From Prosthecobacter vanneervenii (lineage in GTDB: Bacteria > Verrucomicrobiota > Verrucomicrobiia > Verrucomicrobiales > Verrucomicrobiaceae): 64,000 nucleotides of DNA. Positions 1-6,492 of this stretch are shown one piece after another. Under the pieces are notes generated by a model. That model made no database searches and was not told the origin of the DNA. It saw only the letters and a program-made list of their open reading frames with translations. The stretch is taken from the NCBI RefSeq assembly GCF_014203095.1, contig NZ_JACHIG010000001.1, positions 248,001-312,000 on the forward strand, read 5' to 3'. The position numbers and the translations under genes are program-made. Every line of letters begins with the position of its first letter. Position 1 is the stretch's first letter.

Positions 1-1
1 G

Positions 2-1435
2 CCGGACGAGGACACCGGCGTGCTCTTTGCCATGGCGCAGCTGCCACCCGGCTCCACACGTGAGCAGGCCGATGAGGTGCTCAAGAAAATGGAGACGCAT
101 TTCTTCGAGGAGGAGAAGGAGGTGGTGGAAGGCGGCTTTGGCGTGCTGGGGTTCAGCTTCAGCGGCAATGCGCAGAACCAGGTGCTCATGTTTGTGAAGC
201 TCAAGCCCTGGGACGAGCGCAAGCTGCCCTCTCAAAAGGTCAAGGCCATCCAGGGCCGCGCCATGGGCAAGTTCATGCAGATCAAGGAGGCGCTGGCCTT
301 TGCCTTCGCTCCGCCCGCCGTGCTGGAGCTGGGCACCGCCACCGGCTTTGACCTCCGTCTTGTCGATCTCGGTGGTCTGGGGCATGACGCGCTCATGGCC
401 GCGCAGGGCCAGCTGCTCGGCATGTCGGCGCAGAATCCCATCCTCACCTCCGTGCGTCCCAACGGGCTGGCAGACACCTCCGTGTATCAGATCGATGTGG
501 ATCAGGAGAAAGCCAGCGCGCTGGGCCTCTCTCTCGCGGAGATCAATGCCTCCCTCAGCACCATCCTCGGCTCCACCTACGTCAATGATTTCATCGACAA
601 GAACCGCGTGAAGCGCGTCATGCTGCAGGGAGATGCGCCCTACCGCATGCTGCCAGAGGATATTGGCCGCTGGTATGTGCGCAATGCCCAGGGCGGCATG
701 GTGCCGTTTTCCGCCTTTTCCACCGGATCATGGAAAATGGGATCGCCCAAGCTGGAGCGTTTTAATGGAGCCTCCTCCCTCTCCATCCAGGGAGAGCCAG
801 CGCCCGGCCACAGCTCCGGCGAGGCCATCAAGGAGATCGAGCGCATGGCCAGATCTCTGCCCGTGGGCATCGGCGTGGCCTGGGCGGGGCTGTCGTATGA
901 GGAGCAGCTTTCCGGCTCCAAATCCGCGCAGCTTTACATCATCGCGCTGCTCATGGTCTTCCTCTGTCTGGCGGCGCTGTATGAGAGCTGGGCCATCCCG
1001 TTTTCCGTCATGATGGACATGCCCCTCGGTGCGCTGGGTGTGGTGGCGGCCACGCAGTGGCGCGGCATGCCCAATGACATCTACTTTCAAATTGGCCTCA
1101 TCACCATCATCGGCCTCTCCGCCAAAAACGCCATCCTCGTGGTGGAGTTTGCCAAGGAGCACTTTGACCGGGGAGCCACGCTCATCGAGGCCGCGCTGCA
1201 CGCCGTCCGCCAGCGACTGCGCCCCATTCTGATGACCTCCATCGCCTTCGGCCTGGGCGTGCTGCCCCTGGCCACGAATACCGGCGCAGGCTCCGGCAGC
1301 CAGAACGCCATCGGCACCGGCATCGTGGGCGGAGCCGTGACCACCACGCTGCTGGGCCTGTTCTTCGTGCCTCTCTACTTTGTGGTCATCCTGCGCCTCT
1401 TCCGCGTGAAGCCGCTGAAGGCGGAGGTGAAGTAG
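2..1435 (+). CDS. RND efflux transporter, HAE1/AcrB family, C-terminal part (5' truncated)
   Basis: This is the C-terminal ~478 residues of an inner-membrane RND pump that exports hydrophobic compounds using the proton gradient. The frame is open to the left edge and reads PDEDTGVLFAMAQLPPGST, the AcrB porter-domain segment that follows the first membrane half, so the GTG at 20 is not the real start. The periplasmic porter/docking part runs to about nt 900. A membrane block follows (SAQLYIIALLMVFLCLAALYE, then the GLSAKNAILVVEFAKE signature and a GAVTTTLLGLFFVPLYFVVI helix). The protein ends in a short basic tail. A hairpin directly after the stop probably terminates transcription. No membrane-fusion or outer-membrane partner is visible downstream; partners would have to lie to the left of the window. 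Confidence 0.93.
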   Translation, partial: PDEDTGVLFAMAQLPPGSTREQADEVLKKMETHFFEEEKEVVEGGFGVLGFSFSGNAQNQVLMFVKLKPWDERKLPSQKVKAIQGRAMGKFMQIKEALAFAFAPPAVLELGTATGFDLRLVDLGGLGHDALMAAQGQLLGMSAQNPILTSVRPNGLADTSVYQIDVDQEKASALGLSLAEINASLSTILGSTYVNDFIDKNRVKRVMLQGDAPYRMLPEDIGRWYVRNAQGGMVPFSAFSTGSWKMGSPKLERFNGASSLSIQGEPAPGHSSGEAIKEIERMARSLPVGIGVAWAGLSYEEQLSGSKSAQLYIIALLMVFLCLAALYESWAIPFSVMMDMPLGALGVVAATQWRGMPNDIYFQIGLITIIGLSAKNAILVVEFAKEHFDRGATLIEAALHAVRQRLRPILMTSIAFGLGVLPLATNTGAGSGSQNAIGTGIVGGAVTTTLLGLFFVPLYFVVILRLFRVKPLKAEVK

Positions 1436-1456
1436 CCCAGTTGCGCCGCAACTGGG
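1436..1456. terminator. Hairpin terminator between convergent genes
   Basis: A perfect 9-bp stem (CCCAGTTGC / GCAACTGGG) with a 3-nt loop begins at the base after the RND stop codon and lies 14 bp before the end of the converging 1471-2052 gene. There is no long T-run, so it may stop transcription weakly from either side. Confidence 0.55.
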
Positions 1457-1470
1457 TTGGCTGGCGAATC

Positions 1471-2052
1471 TCAGAGAAGAATGGCTTCTGTGTTTGGTGA
1501 TGTGGCATTCTCGAGATGGCGCATGAAGCGTAATGTTCGTTCATCGTCTCCGTGAAAGACAATGCAAAAACCTTCCACGTACGGTTGGGTATTCTGCTCG
1601 TACGGGATGTCCGCCAACACGAGCGCAGACTTTCGGTCATCAGCTAGCAGCATGAGATAGGTGGCACCACCCTGATCAGCGGGTTCACTGTGCAACAGGC
1701 CAAGTATCCAGGGTAGGTAAAGTGGTTCTGAATTTAACTTTTGGATACGCCCGATCACCCAACACGCACCGTCGTGGCAAAATACCTGGACCAAATGACT
1801 GGAGGTCTCAGCTAGGTAGGTGCTTAGTCCTCGAAAGAACACGTCGCTTACTTTTTGAGTCACTCCTGCCCACTCTGGTCGTTGCGATGGGATGCCGTCC
1901 AGCAGGGCTGTTAAAAAACTGCCGGCCTTGCTCTGCTTATAAATAAGGCTGGAATCGCCAATGATTTCGGGATGAAAATCGTAGTCCACTAAAAGAGTGT
2001 CTTCCACCCAAGCGCCAATGGTGGCTGCTTCTAGTGTGTCTGAAGGCAACAT
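1471..2052 (-). CDS. Hypothetical protein, 193 aa
   Basis: I do not recognise the family. The protein is soluble and slightly acidic, with no signal peptide or membrane helix. It is rich in aromatic residues and reads like an alpha/beta globular domain (segments such as LVQVFCHDGACWVIGRI and GATYLMLLADDRKSALVLADI). The ATG at 2052 is the first of the open frame. The DNA here and in its leader (about 1460-2150) is visibly more AT-rich than the flanking genes, suggesting recent arrival or weak codon selection. It converges on the RND gene and diverges from the small lipoprotein gene at 2252. Confidence 0.6.
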   Translation of the reverse strand: MLPSDTLEAATIGAWVEDTLLVDYDFHPEIIGDSSLIYKQSKAGSFLTALLDGIPSQRPEWAGVTQKVSDVFFRGLSTYLAETSSHLVQVFCHDGACWVIGRIQKLNSEPLYLPWILGLLHSEPADQGGATYLMLLADDRKSALVLADIPYEQNTQPYVEGFCIVFHGDDERTLRFMRHLENATSPNTEAILL

Positions 2053-2205
2053 GAAAAATGTGATGGGTGGTTGGTTTGCTTCGGTTTTTTGGTCTTGGAG
2101 AAAGAAGGAGAAAGAAGAATGGTCAGTGCGGTGATGGAATCAATTATTTGTGGAATTGTCCTTTTGCGGCGCAACCGGACAACTTTTCCACCCCAGAATT
2201 GCCAT

Positions 2206-2233
2206 TTGCACCCCGCCGCTCTCCCGATAGGAT
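2206..2233 (+). promoter_or_regulatory. Candidate sigma-70 promoter for the small lipoprotein gene
   Basis: TTGCAC (2206-2211) and TAGGAT (2228-2233) are separated by 16 bp and lie 18 bp before the ATG at 2252, giving a very short leader. The match is by eye. Confidence 0.35.
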
Positions 2234-2251
2234 GGGGCACTCCGATTTCTC

Positions 2252-2434
2252 ATGAAAACCGCCTCGTTCCTCTTCTGCGCCGCCGCCATCGTTCTTGCCA
2301 CCACCTCCTGCGACCAGCATAGCTGGAAGGAAACCCAGGTGCTGCATGAAGGCATGCACAAGGCCCACGGCGAAGGTCATGGCGACGCCCATGCCAAGCC
2401 CGCCGAACACGGCGAGAAGAAGGAGCACCACTAA
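2252..2434 (+). CDS. Small histidine-rich lipoprotein, 60 aa
   Basis: A lipoprotein signal (MKTASFLFCAAAIVLATTSC, lipobox ATTSC) is followed by only about 40 mature residues, of which many are His, Glu or Lys (HEGMHKAHGEGHGDAHAKP, then HGEKKEHH at the end). The composition suggests metal (Zn, Ni, Cu) binding or buffering at the envelope, but this is inference from composition alone. The coding frame is supported by the clear lipobox, and the next lipoprotein gene starts 35 bp downstream in the same direction, so the two may be cotranscribed. Confidence 0.65.
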   Translation: MKTASFLFCAAAIVLATTSCDQHSWKETQVLHEGMHKAHGEGHGDAHAKPAEHGEKKEHH

Positions 2435-2469
2435 GAGCTCCCGCTTTTCCGGTTTCTTCCGCCTTTTCC

Positions 2470-3087
2470 ATGCGCCGCTACGCCTTCATCGGCCTGTTGG
2501 CTCTGGTCATCCTGGCCACCAGCTGCGTCGTGCTGCGCACCTGCTGGGCGCGCTTTTCCCCTTCGATCCCTGCCACCGGCGGCAGGGATTTGCACATCCG
2601 CCTGCCGGATGGTGGCAAAACCCACCTGCAGAAGGACAAACGCTGGGCCGCCGACCAGCTCGGCCCCTCCACCGGCACTCTGGGCAGCCACGGCTGCCTC
2701 GTCTCCAGCGTGGCCATGGCCTGCTGCAATCTCGGGGTGGACCTGACCCCCAAGGAGCTGAACGAGCGCCTCATCAAGCACGACGGCTTTCTCCCTCAGG
2801 GCTGGGTGGTATGGAAGGCCATCCCGCGCGTCACAGACAGCAAGCTGACCGCCGACTACCACCCCGCCGCCAGTCACAAGGTCATGGACACCGCCCTGGA
2901 GCACGGGGCCTATCCGGTGGTCAAATACTTCCTGCTCGGCGGCATCCAGCACTGGTGCATCATCGTCGGCAAAGACGGGCAGGACTACCTCGCCCGCGAC
3001 CCCCTGCGCGATGACAAGCAGCCCGTCAAGCTCTCCGACCTCACCGCCAAGATCTACGCCGTCCGCGTGATCCGCAAGGCGGAGTGA
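2470..3087 (+). CDS. C39-like cysteine peptidase family lipoprotein, 205 aa
   Basis: The N-terminus has a lipoprotein signal (FIGLLALVILATSC, Cys19). The body has the papain-like peptidase C39_2 layout: the catalytic Cys76 in LGSHGCLVSSVAMA, His161 in IQHWCIIVGK and Asp177 in LARDP. This matches the Cys-His-Asp order of the family, which usually cleaves peptides or acts as a bacteriocin-processing-like domain. The expected location is the periplasmic face of a membrane. It follows the His-rich lipoprotein in probable operon. The substrate is unknown. The frame ends just before the repeat region. Confidence 0.78.
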   Translation: MRRYAFIGLLALVILATSCVVLRTCWARFSPSIPATGGRDLHIRLPDGGKTHLQKDKRWAADQLGPSTGTLGSHGCLVSSVAMACCNLGVDLTPKELNERLIKHDGFLPQGWVVWKAIPRVTDSKLTADYHPAASHKVMDTALEHGAYPVVKYFLLGGIQHWCIIVGKDGQDYLARDPLRDDKQPVKLSDLTAKIYAVRVIRKAE

Positions 3088-3117
3088 CTGGACGGCCCCC
3101 GAAACCGGTCTGCCAGC

Positions 3118-3295
3118 GGAGAAACTTCCGCAATTTCAGTAAATTCAGCGGGGGGGTGTACGCATACACAGACTGTCGGTGGAGAAACTTCTCCAACTTC
3201 TCCAACTTCTCCGCAGGGGTATGCACGCAGTGGCGTGGGCTATCGGAGAAACTTCTCCATCTTCTCCAATTTCTCCGTGGGGGTATACGCATGCC
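3118..3295 (+). repeat. Forward array of three ~50-bp elements, 63-64-bp period
   Basis: Copies begin at 3118, 3181 and 3245, each with GGAGAAACTT and each ending near GGGGTATACGCATGC or a variant. Copies 2 and 3 carry iterated TTCTCCAAC units, so the opening GGAGAA can pair with any of several downstream TTCTCC, giving alternative hairpins. Copy 1 is a variant with TTCCGCAATTT and a longer G run. Confidence 0.85.
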
Positions 3296-3307
3296 CAGCA
3301 CAGGTAG

Positions 3308-3329
3308 GGCGCTTGGTCCTCCAAGCGCC
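3308..3329. repeat. GC-rich hairpin, single-arm member of the twin-hairpin family
   Basis: GGCGCTTGG / CCAAGCGCC with a TCCT loop. It is preceded by CGCATGCCCAGCACAGGTA, as in the copy at 3481, and fuses directly to the end of the third 64-bp-array element. Confidence 0.75.
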
Positions 3330-3437
3330 GTGGTCTGCCATGCTGCAAACACCCACGTAGGTCCTCCCCCACCACAAGCTCCATACACTGGGCTCCGCAG
3401 ACACATCATGCCAGTAGTCCGCGCATCCTGTCCACAC

Positions 3438-3523
3438 GGAGGGCTGGGGACAGCCCTCCCTACCTTCTCGCGCTGAGCGCTCGCATGCCCAGCACAGGTA
3501 GGGCGGCTGGTCCCCCAGCCGCC
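3438..3523. repeat. Twin-hairpin repeat, copy 1
   Basis: Hairpin 1 is GGAGGGCTG-GGGA-CAGCCCTCC (3438-3459). Hairpin 2 is GGCGGCTGG-TCCC-CCAGCCGCC (3502-3523). They are linked by ~42 bp containing CTACCTTCTCGCGCTG and GCATGCCCA. The second copy at 3710 is nearly identical over its full length. REP/BIME-like architecture. Confidence 0.85.
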
Positions 3524-3589
3524 GTGGTCTGTGGTACTGGACACACCCAGATAGTTCATCCCTCATCGCTAGCTGCCATCTTCCTCTTC

Positions 3590-3652
3590 CTCTTCCTCCT
3601 ACTTTTACTCCTCCTCCCTTTCCGAGAGGAAGAGGAGGAGTAGGAGGAAGAG
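3590..3652. repeat. Polypyrimidine-polypurine inverted repeat
   Basis: A pyrimidine tract with CTCTTCCTCCTAC (3590-3602) is mirrored by GTAGGAGGAAGAG (3640-3652), giving 13-bp perfect arms within a longer, register-shifting purine/pyrimidine inverted repeat (about 3577-3656). It could form a long hairpin or a triplex-type structure. Confidence 0.7.
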
Positions 3653-3709
3653 AAGGATGACCGGCTCTCAGTGCGAGTGGGTTTCTAGCAGACACAGGGC
3701 TCCGAAGGC

Positions 3710-3795
3710 GGAGGGCTGGGGACAGCCCTCCCTACCTTCTCGCGCTGGGCGCGCGCATGCCCAAGGCGGGTAGGGCGGCTGGTCCCCCAGCCGCC
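3710..3795. repeat. Twin-hairpin repeat, copy 2
   Basis: Same two stems and loops as copy 1 (3710-3731 and 3774-3795), with only a few changes in the linker (CGCTGGGCGCGC for CGCTGAGCGCTC, and AAGGCGGG for AGCACAGG). Confidence 0.85.
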
Positions 3796-3850
3796 GCTGC
3801 CCAGCGTGTGCTGAATGCCCTGGTGGGAAACCCCAGCGCGGTCTGCATGC

Positions 3851-3900
3851 GGAGAAACTTCCGCAAATTCCCCAAATTCCTCGGGGGGGTATGCACGCGC
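3851..3900 (+). repeat. Solitary forward copy of the ~50-bp element
   Basis: GGAGAAACTTCCGC followed by AAATTCCCCAAATTCC, a G run and TATGCACGC. It is the variant-A sequence and is almost a perfect reverse complement of the element at 4551-4600. Confidence 0.8.
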
Positions 3901-4550
3901 ATGGTGTCTTGGCTCATCATGCTTCACAGAGGTTCCGTGGATACATCGGCCTTCTTGATGCGTGGGATCGTCCCGATCCCATCTACGGCAGAGGACTGGC
4001 TGCCTTCAGGTTGTCGTAGGATGGGTGTGGCGACAGCCCGTAAGCCCTTCGAAGCACTCGGTGCGAAGAATGGGCCCGTCCATCAGCGTAGGGCATGCAC
4101 GGTGGCGTACGAGCGTCCTGGTGGTCGGGCGGTTTGGCGGAGAGGTGTGCATGGCTTGACCAGCCAGCCTGCGCCAAACACACCCAACCCACGCCCTGAG
4201 CGCCGCTCAGCACACCTGTTTGAGAAAAGTCTGCCACAATCGGATGGCAAACACTCCTCCCAACAGTCATCTTACCAGATGAGGGAACCACAGAGCATGA
4301 AACCATAGCATGTCATCATATTCCATAGCATTCCATGAGATGACATATCAAGACTGATCCACCCGTCCAGACTGCCACTCCTGGCCAGCCAGAGAGGTTG
4401 TTCCATTCCATCCCCGGCCACCAGCCGTGGCACACAGCTTTTCAGCGATGTGATCTGGCAGGCAATGGATTGGGTGTTGAGCGGCATCAGCCCGCGCTGG
4501 CCTGCAGTTCTCAAGGAGCGGGACCGTGGTTTTTCCCCACTCCAGACTCC

Positions 4551-4728
4551 GTGCGTGCATACCCCCCCGAGGAATTTGGGGAATTTGCGGAAGTTTCTCC
4601 CGGGCATGCGCCGCATGCGTGTATACCCCCACGGAGAAATTGGAGAAGTTGGAGAAGTTTCTACCGGGCATGCACCGCGTGCGTGTACACCCCTGTGGAG
4701 AAATTGGAGAAGTTGGAGAAGTTTCTCC
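4551..4728 (-). repeat. Reverse array of three ~50-bp elements, 64-bp period
   Basis: On the minus strand GGAGAAACTT (GTAGAAACTT in the middle copy) begins at 4728, 4664 and 4600, an exact 64-bp spacing. The first two are TTCTCCAA-type (variant B) and the last is variant A. Together with the forward array this makes an inverted arrangement around about 3900-4550. Confidence 0.85.
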
Positions 4729-4777
4729 GTCTCCACGGGAATGAGGCTCTGCGGACCTGGGCCCGCGAGCATGCCCC

Positions 4778-5227
4778 TCAGGTCTCCGATTTCCCGGCCC
4801 GCCGCAGGTGGGGGTAGAGATCGGTCATGCTGAAGGCCAGCGCCCGGCGCAGGCCCATGCGCATCAGTTGCAGGCATAGGAGCGCCATGACGGTGGTGAG
4901 CTTCCAGTCTTTGAGCCGGGGCTTGAGCGAGGTGAAGAAGGCTGCCGCCTCCGGCTGGTCGCTTACCCATGAGAAAAAGAGCCAGCAGGTGAGGCTCCAG
5001 ATCAGAGTGCCGAAATTGAGATGGTTGGCACGGGCGGCTTCATCCTCGGTCGCTGGGTCGGTGCACAAATCGGGGGTGCAGCAGATCAGGAGAAAGACGC
5101 ACAGCAAGTAAAGTCTCCAGTCACTCCACCAATCATGCGCAATGTTGAGATACAAGGTCATCACCGTCAGCGGTGCGACAATGGCAGCAGCGATCTTCGC
5201 GGTGCGCAGGGCGGTGAAGCGTTTCAT
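4778..5227 (-). CDS. Hypothetical membrane protein, ~149 aa
   Basis: The chosen start is the internal Met of MKRFTALRTAKIAAAIVAPLT (5227), because upstream codons would overlap the neighbouring gene and read as non-conserved linker. Predicted membrane segments are around KIAAAIVAPLTVMTLYLNIA, RLYLLCVFLLICCTP and FGTLIWSLTCWLFFSWV, with a weaker hydrophobic stretch (LTTVMALLCLQLM) before a basic tail. No family is recognised. It is the last gene of a minus-strand group starting at nuoF. Its 3' end borders the repeat region. Confidence 0.55.
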   Translation of the reverse strand: MKRFTALRTAKIAAAIVAPLTVMTLYLNIAHDWWSDWRLYLLCVFLLICCTPDLCTDPATEDEAARANHLNFGTLIWSLTCWLFFSWVSDQPEAAAFFTSLKPRLKDWKLTTVMALLCLQLMRMGLRRALAFSMTDLYPHLRRAGKSET

Positions 5228-5280
5228 GGGATGGGAAGGCGGGAAAGGAATCTTGTGTGCGGTAGCGGGTGTGGTCTGCC

Positions 5281-5907
5281 TCAGGGCCACCGCCAGGTGC
5301 AGATGTTGTCGCGCCAGGTCTTGGGATCGCGGTCTTTTCCAGCGGAATAGACAATGACACCTAGAGGCAGCTCAGCAGGGGGTGGGTAGGTTTCGAGCTT
5401 GGCGTATTCCGAATCCGACCTGTCGGCTGCAGATTCCGGGTTGGCGATCTTGCCGTCTCCATTCGTATCGAGGACGATGTAAAAAGGCTCGCCCCAGCGG
5501 TCGCTGAGCACCCATTCCGCGTCGTCATTCCAGAGGCCGCTTTTACGATCTCTGGCCATCGGGAGATCGATGAATTTGATCTGCTTGAGATTGAGTCCCT
5601 CAACGTCTTTGCCGATCAAAACAGGAAGCATGAGGCCGCGTGAGCGAAGGGCGAGGTCTGAATGGGATGCGCTCGGTGCGGGCACCGGAAAGCGATGGTA
5701 GTCGGCTCTATACAGCTCGAGCGCCATCTGAAGGTCTTTAGCGACGGCCCTGACCTGCATCTGGACACCACCGCTATCCGTCATGAAAAAGCACTGATTC
5801 AAATGGAGAAGGCAAAAGAGAGCCACCGCCACGGCTCCTGCGGCAAGCATGCCTTTCCCGAGACAAGCGCATCCAGCCATGCGGTCGATGCGCCGTTCGT
5901 CATTCAT
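5281..5907 (-). CDS. GspG-like pseudopilin-related protein, 208 aa
   Basis: One N-terminal hydrophobic helix (GMLAAGAVAVALFCLLHL) anchors a periplasmic domain. The segment DLQMALELYRADYHRFP matches the helix that follows the anchor in type II secretion major pseudopilins. The C-terminal DRWGEPFYIVLDTNGDGKI and VIVYSAGKDRDPKTW segments match the calcium-loop end of the GspG-like fold. No canonical prepilin peptidase site (G/FTLxE) is present, so it is probably not an ordinary pilus subunit. The next gene shares the same C-terminal pattern. Confidence in the fold is moderate; the function is unknown. Confidence 0.65.
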   Translation of the reverse strand: MNDERRIDRMAGCACLGKGMLAAGAVAVALFCLLHLNQCFFMTDSGGVQMQVRAVAKDLQMALELYRADYHRFPVPAPSASHSDLALRSRGLMLPVLIGKDVEGLNLKQIKFIDLPMARDRKSGLWNDDAEWVLSDRWGEPFYIVLDTNGDGKIANPESAADRSDSEYAKLETYPPPAELPLGVIVYSAGKDRDPKTWRDNICTWRWP

Positions 5908-5979
5908 GGGTGTGTTTTAAACGATGACCGTTGCCAATGTCGAGTGCCGAATCAACACTGCCGTCTCACTGCCCGCCCC

Positions 5980-6492
5980 CTACCATCCCTTAAACCCCGG
6001 CGGCTGATTATCCTCCCATGTGGCCGGGTCTCCATCAGCCCCGGCGGAGAAGATGGCGATGCGCACGTTGAGTTCCTTCTGCGTGGCACCGGGCTTGGGC
6101 GGCACGGTCAAGAGTTCGGGATTGGGGACTTTGCCGTCGTTGTTGAAGTCGCAGATGATGTACCAGAGCGAACCCCAGCCGTCTCGGTTGGGCGTGGCGG
6201 GGTTCCATGGCATGCCAATCTCTTTCACCATGGCTTCGTCGAATTTCCAGTCTGTGCGCATCAGCACCTCATCGCGCGGGCTTGAGGGGCCGATCTTTGA
6301 GGACACGTACTCTGGGGTGATGAGTTGGCGCATGGTTCCCATCATGAAATTGGTGCCGTTCCACGAACCGTACTCGACGTTTCTCTTTTCGCTCACGTAG
6401 GTGCCAACCGCCCGCACCAGCACAGCGACGACCACCACGATCATCCACCGCCTGAAGCTCCAGAGCTTCTGCTTGTCCGTGGGGGAGGCCAT
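5980..6492 (-). CDS. GspG-like pseudopilin-related protein, 170 aa, paralogue of its neighbour
   Basis: An N-terminal helix (WMIVVVVAVLVRAVGTYV) is followed by a periplasmic domain. The C-terminal part shows the same signature as the 5281-5907 product: RDGWGSLWYIICDFNNDGKV, then FSAGADGDPATWEDN and a final W. The ATG overlaps the nuoF stop by one base (TGATG), so the gene is translationally coupled to nuoF. A role alongside complex I is not known for this family; the linkage may simply reflect cotranscription. Confidence 0.65.
   Translation of the reverse strand: MASPTDKQKLWSFRRWMIVVVVAVLVRAVGTYVSEKRNVEYGSWNGTNFMMGTMRQLITPEYVSSKIGPSSPRDEVLMRTDWKFDEAMVKEIGMPWNPATPNRDGWGSLWYIICDFNNDGKVPNPELLTVPPKPGATQKELNVRIAIFSAGADGDPATWEDNQPPGFKGW

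Larger units (their letters stand above)
3088..4777. other. 1.7-kb non-coding repeat region
   Basis: No convincing gene lies here. The open frames that cross it are low-complexity translations of the repeats (NFSNFSNFS, EKLEKLEKF) with no conserved domain. It holds seven ~50-bp elements in two orientations, five GC-rich hairpins of a second repeat family, and a long purine/pyrimidine inverted repeat, each listed separately. The centre (about 3901-4550) is unique sequence in which I see no gene or RNA. Confidence 0.8.

Noticed and set aside
3118..4728. CRISPR array
   Set aside because: Units are longer than typical CRISPR repeats, the gaps between them are short and do not behave as spacers, orientation is mixed and no cas gene is present.
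3084..4970. Several 100-230-codon frames across the repeat region
   Set aside because: They translate repeats into NFSNFS or EKLEKL runs and overlap each other on both strands. No start context or conserved motif supports any of them.
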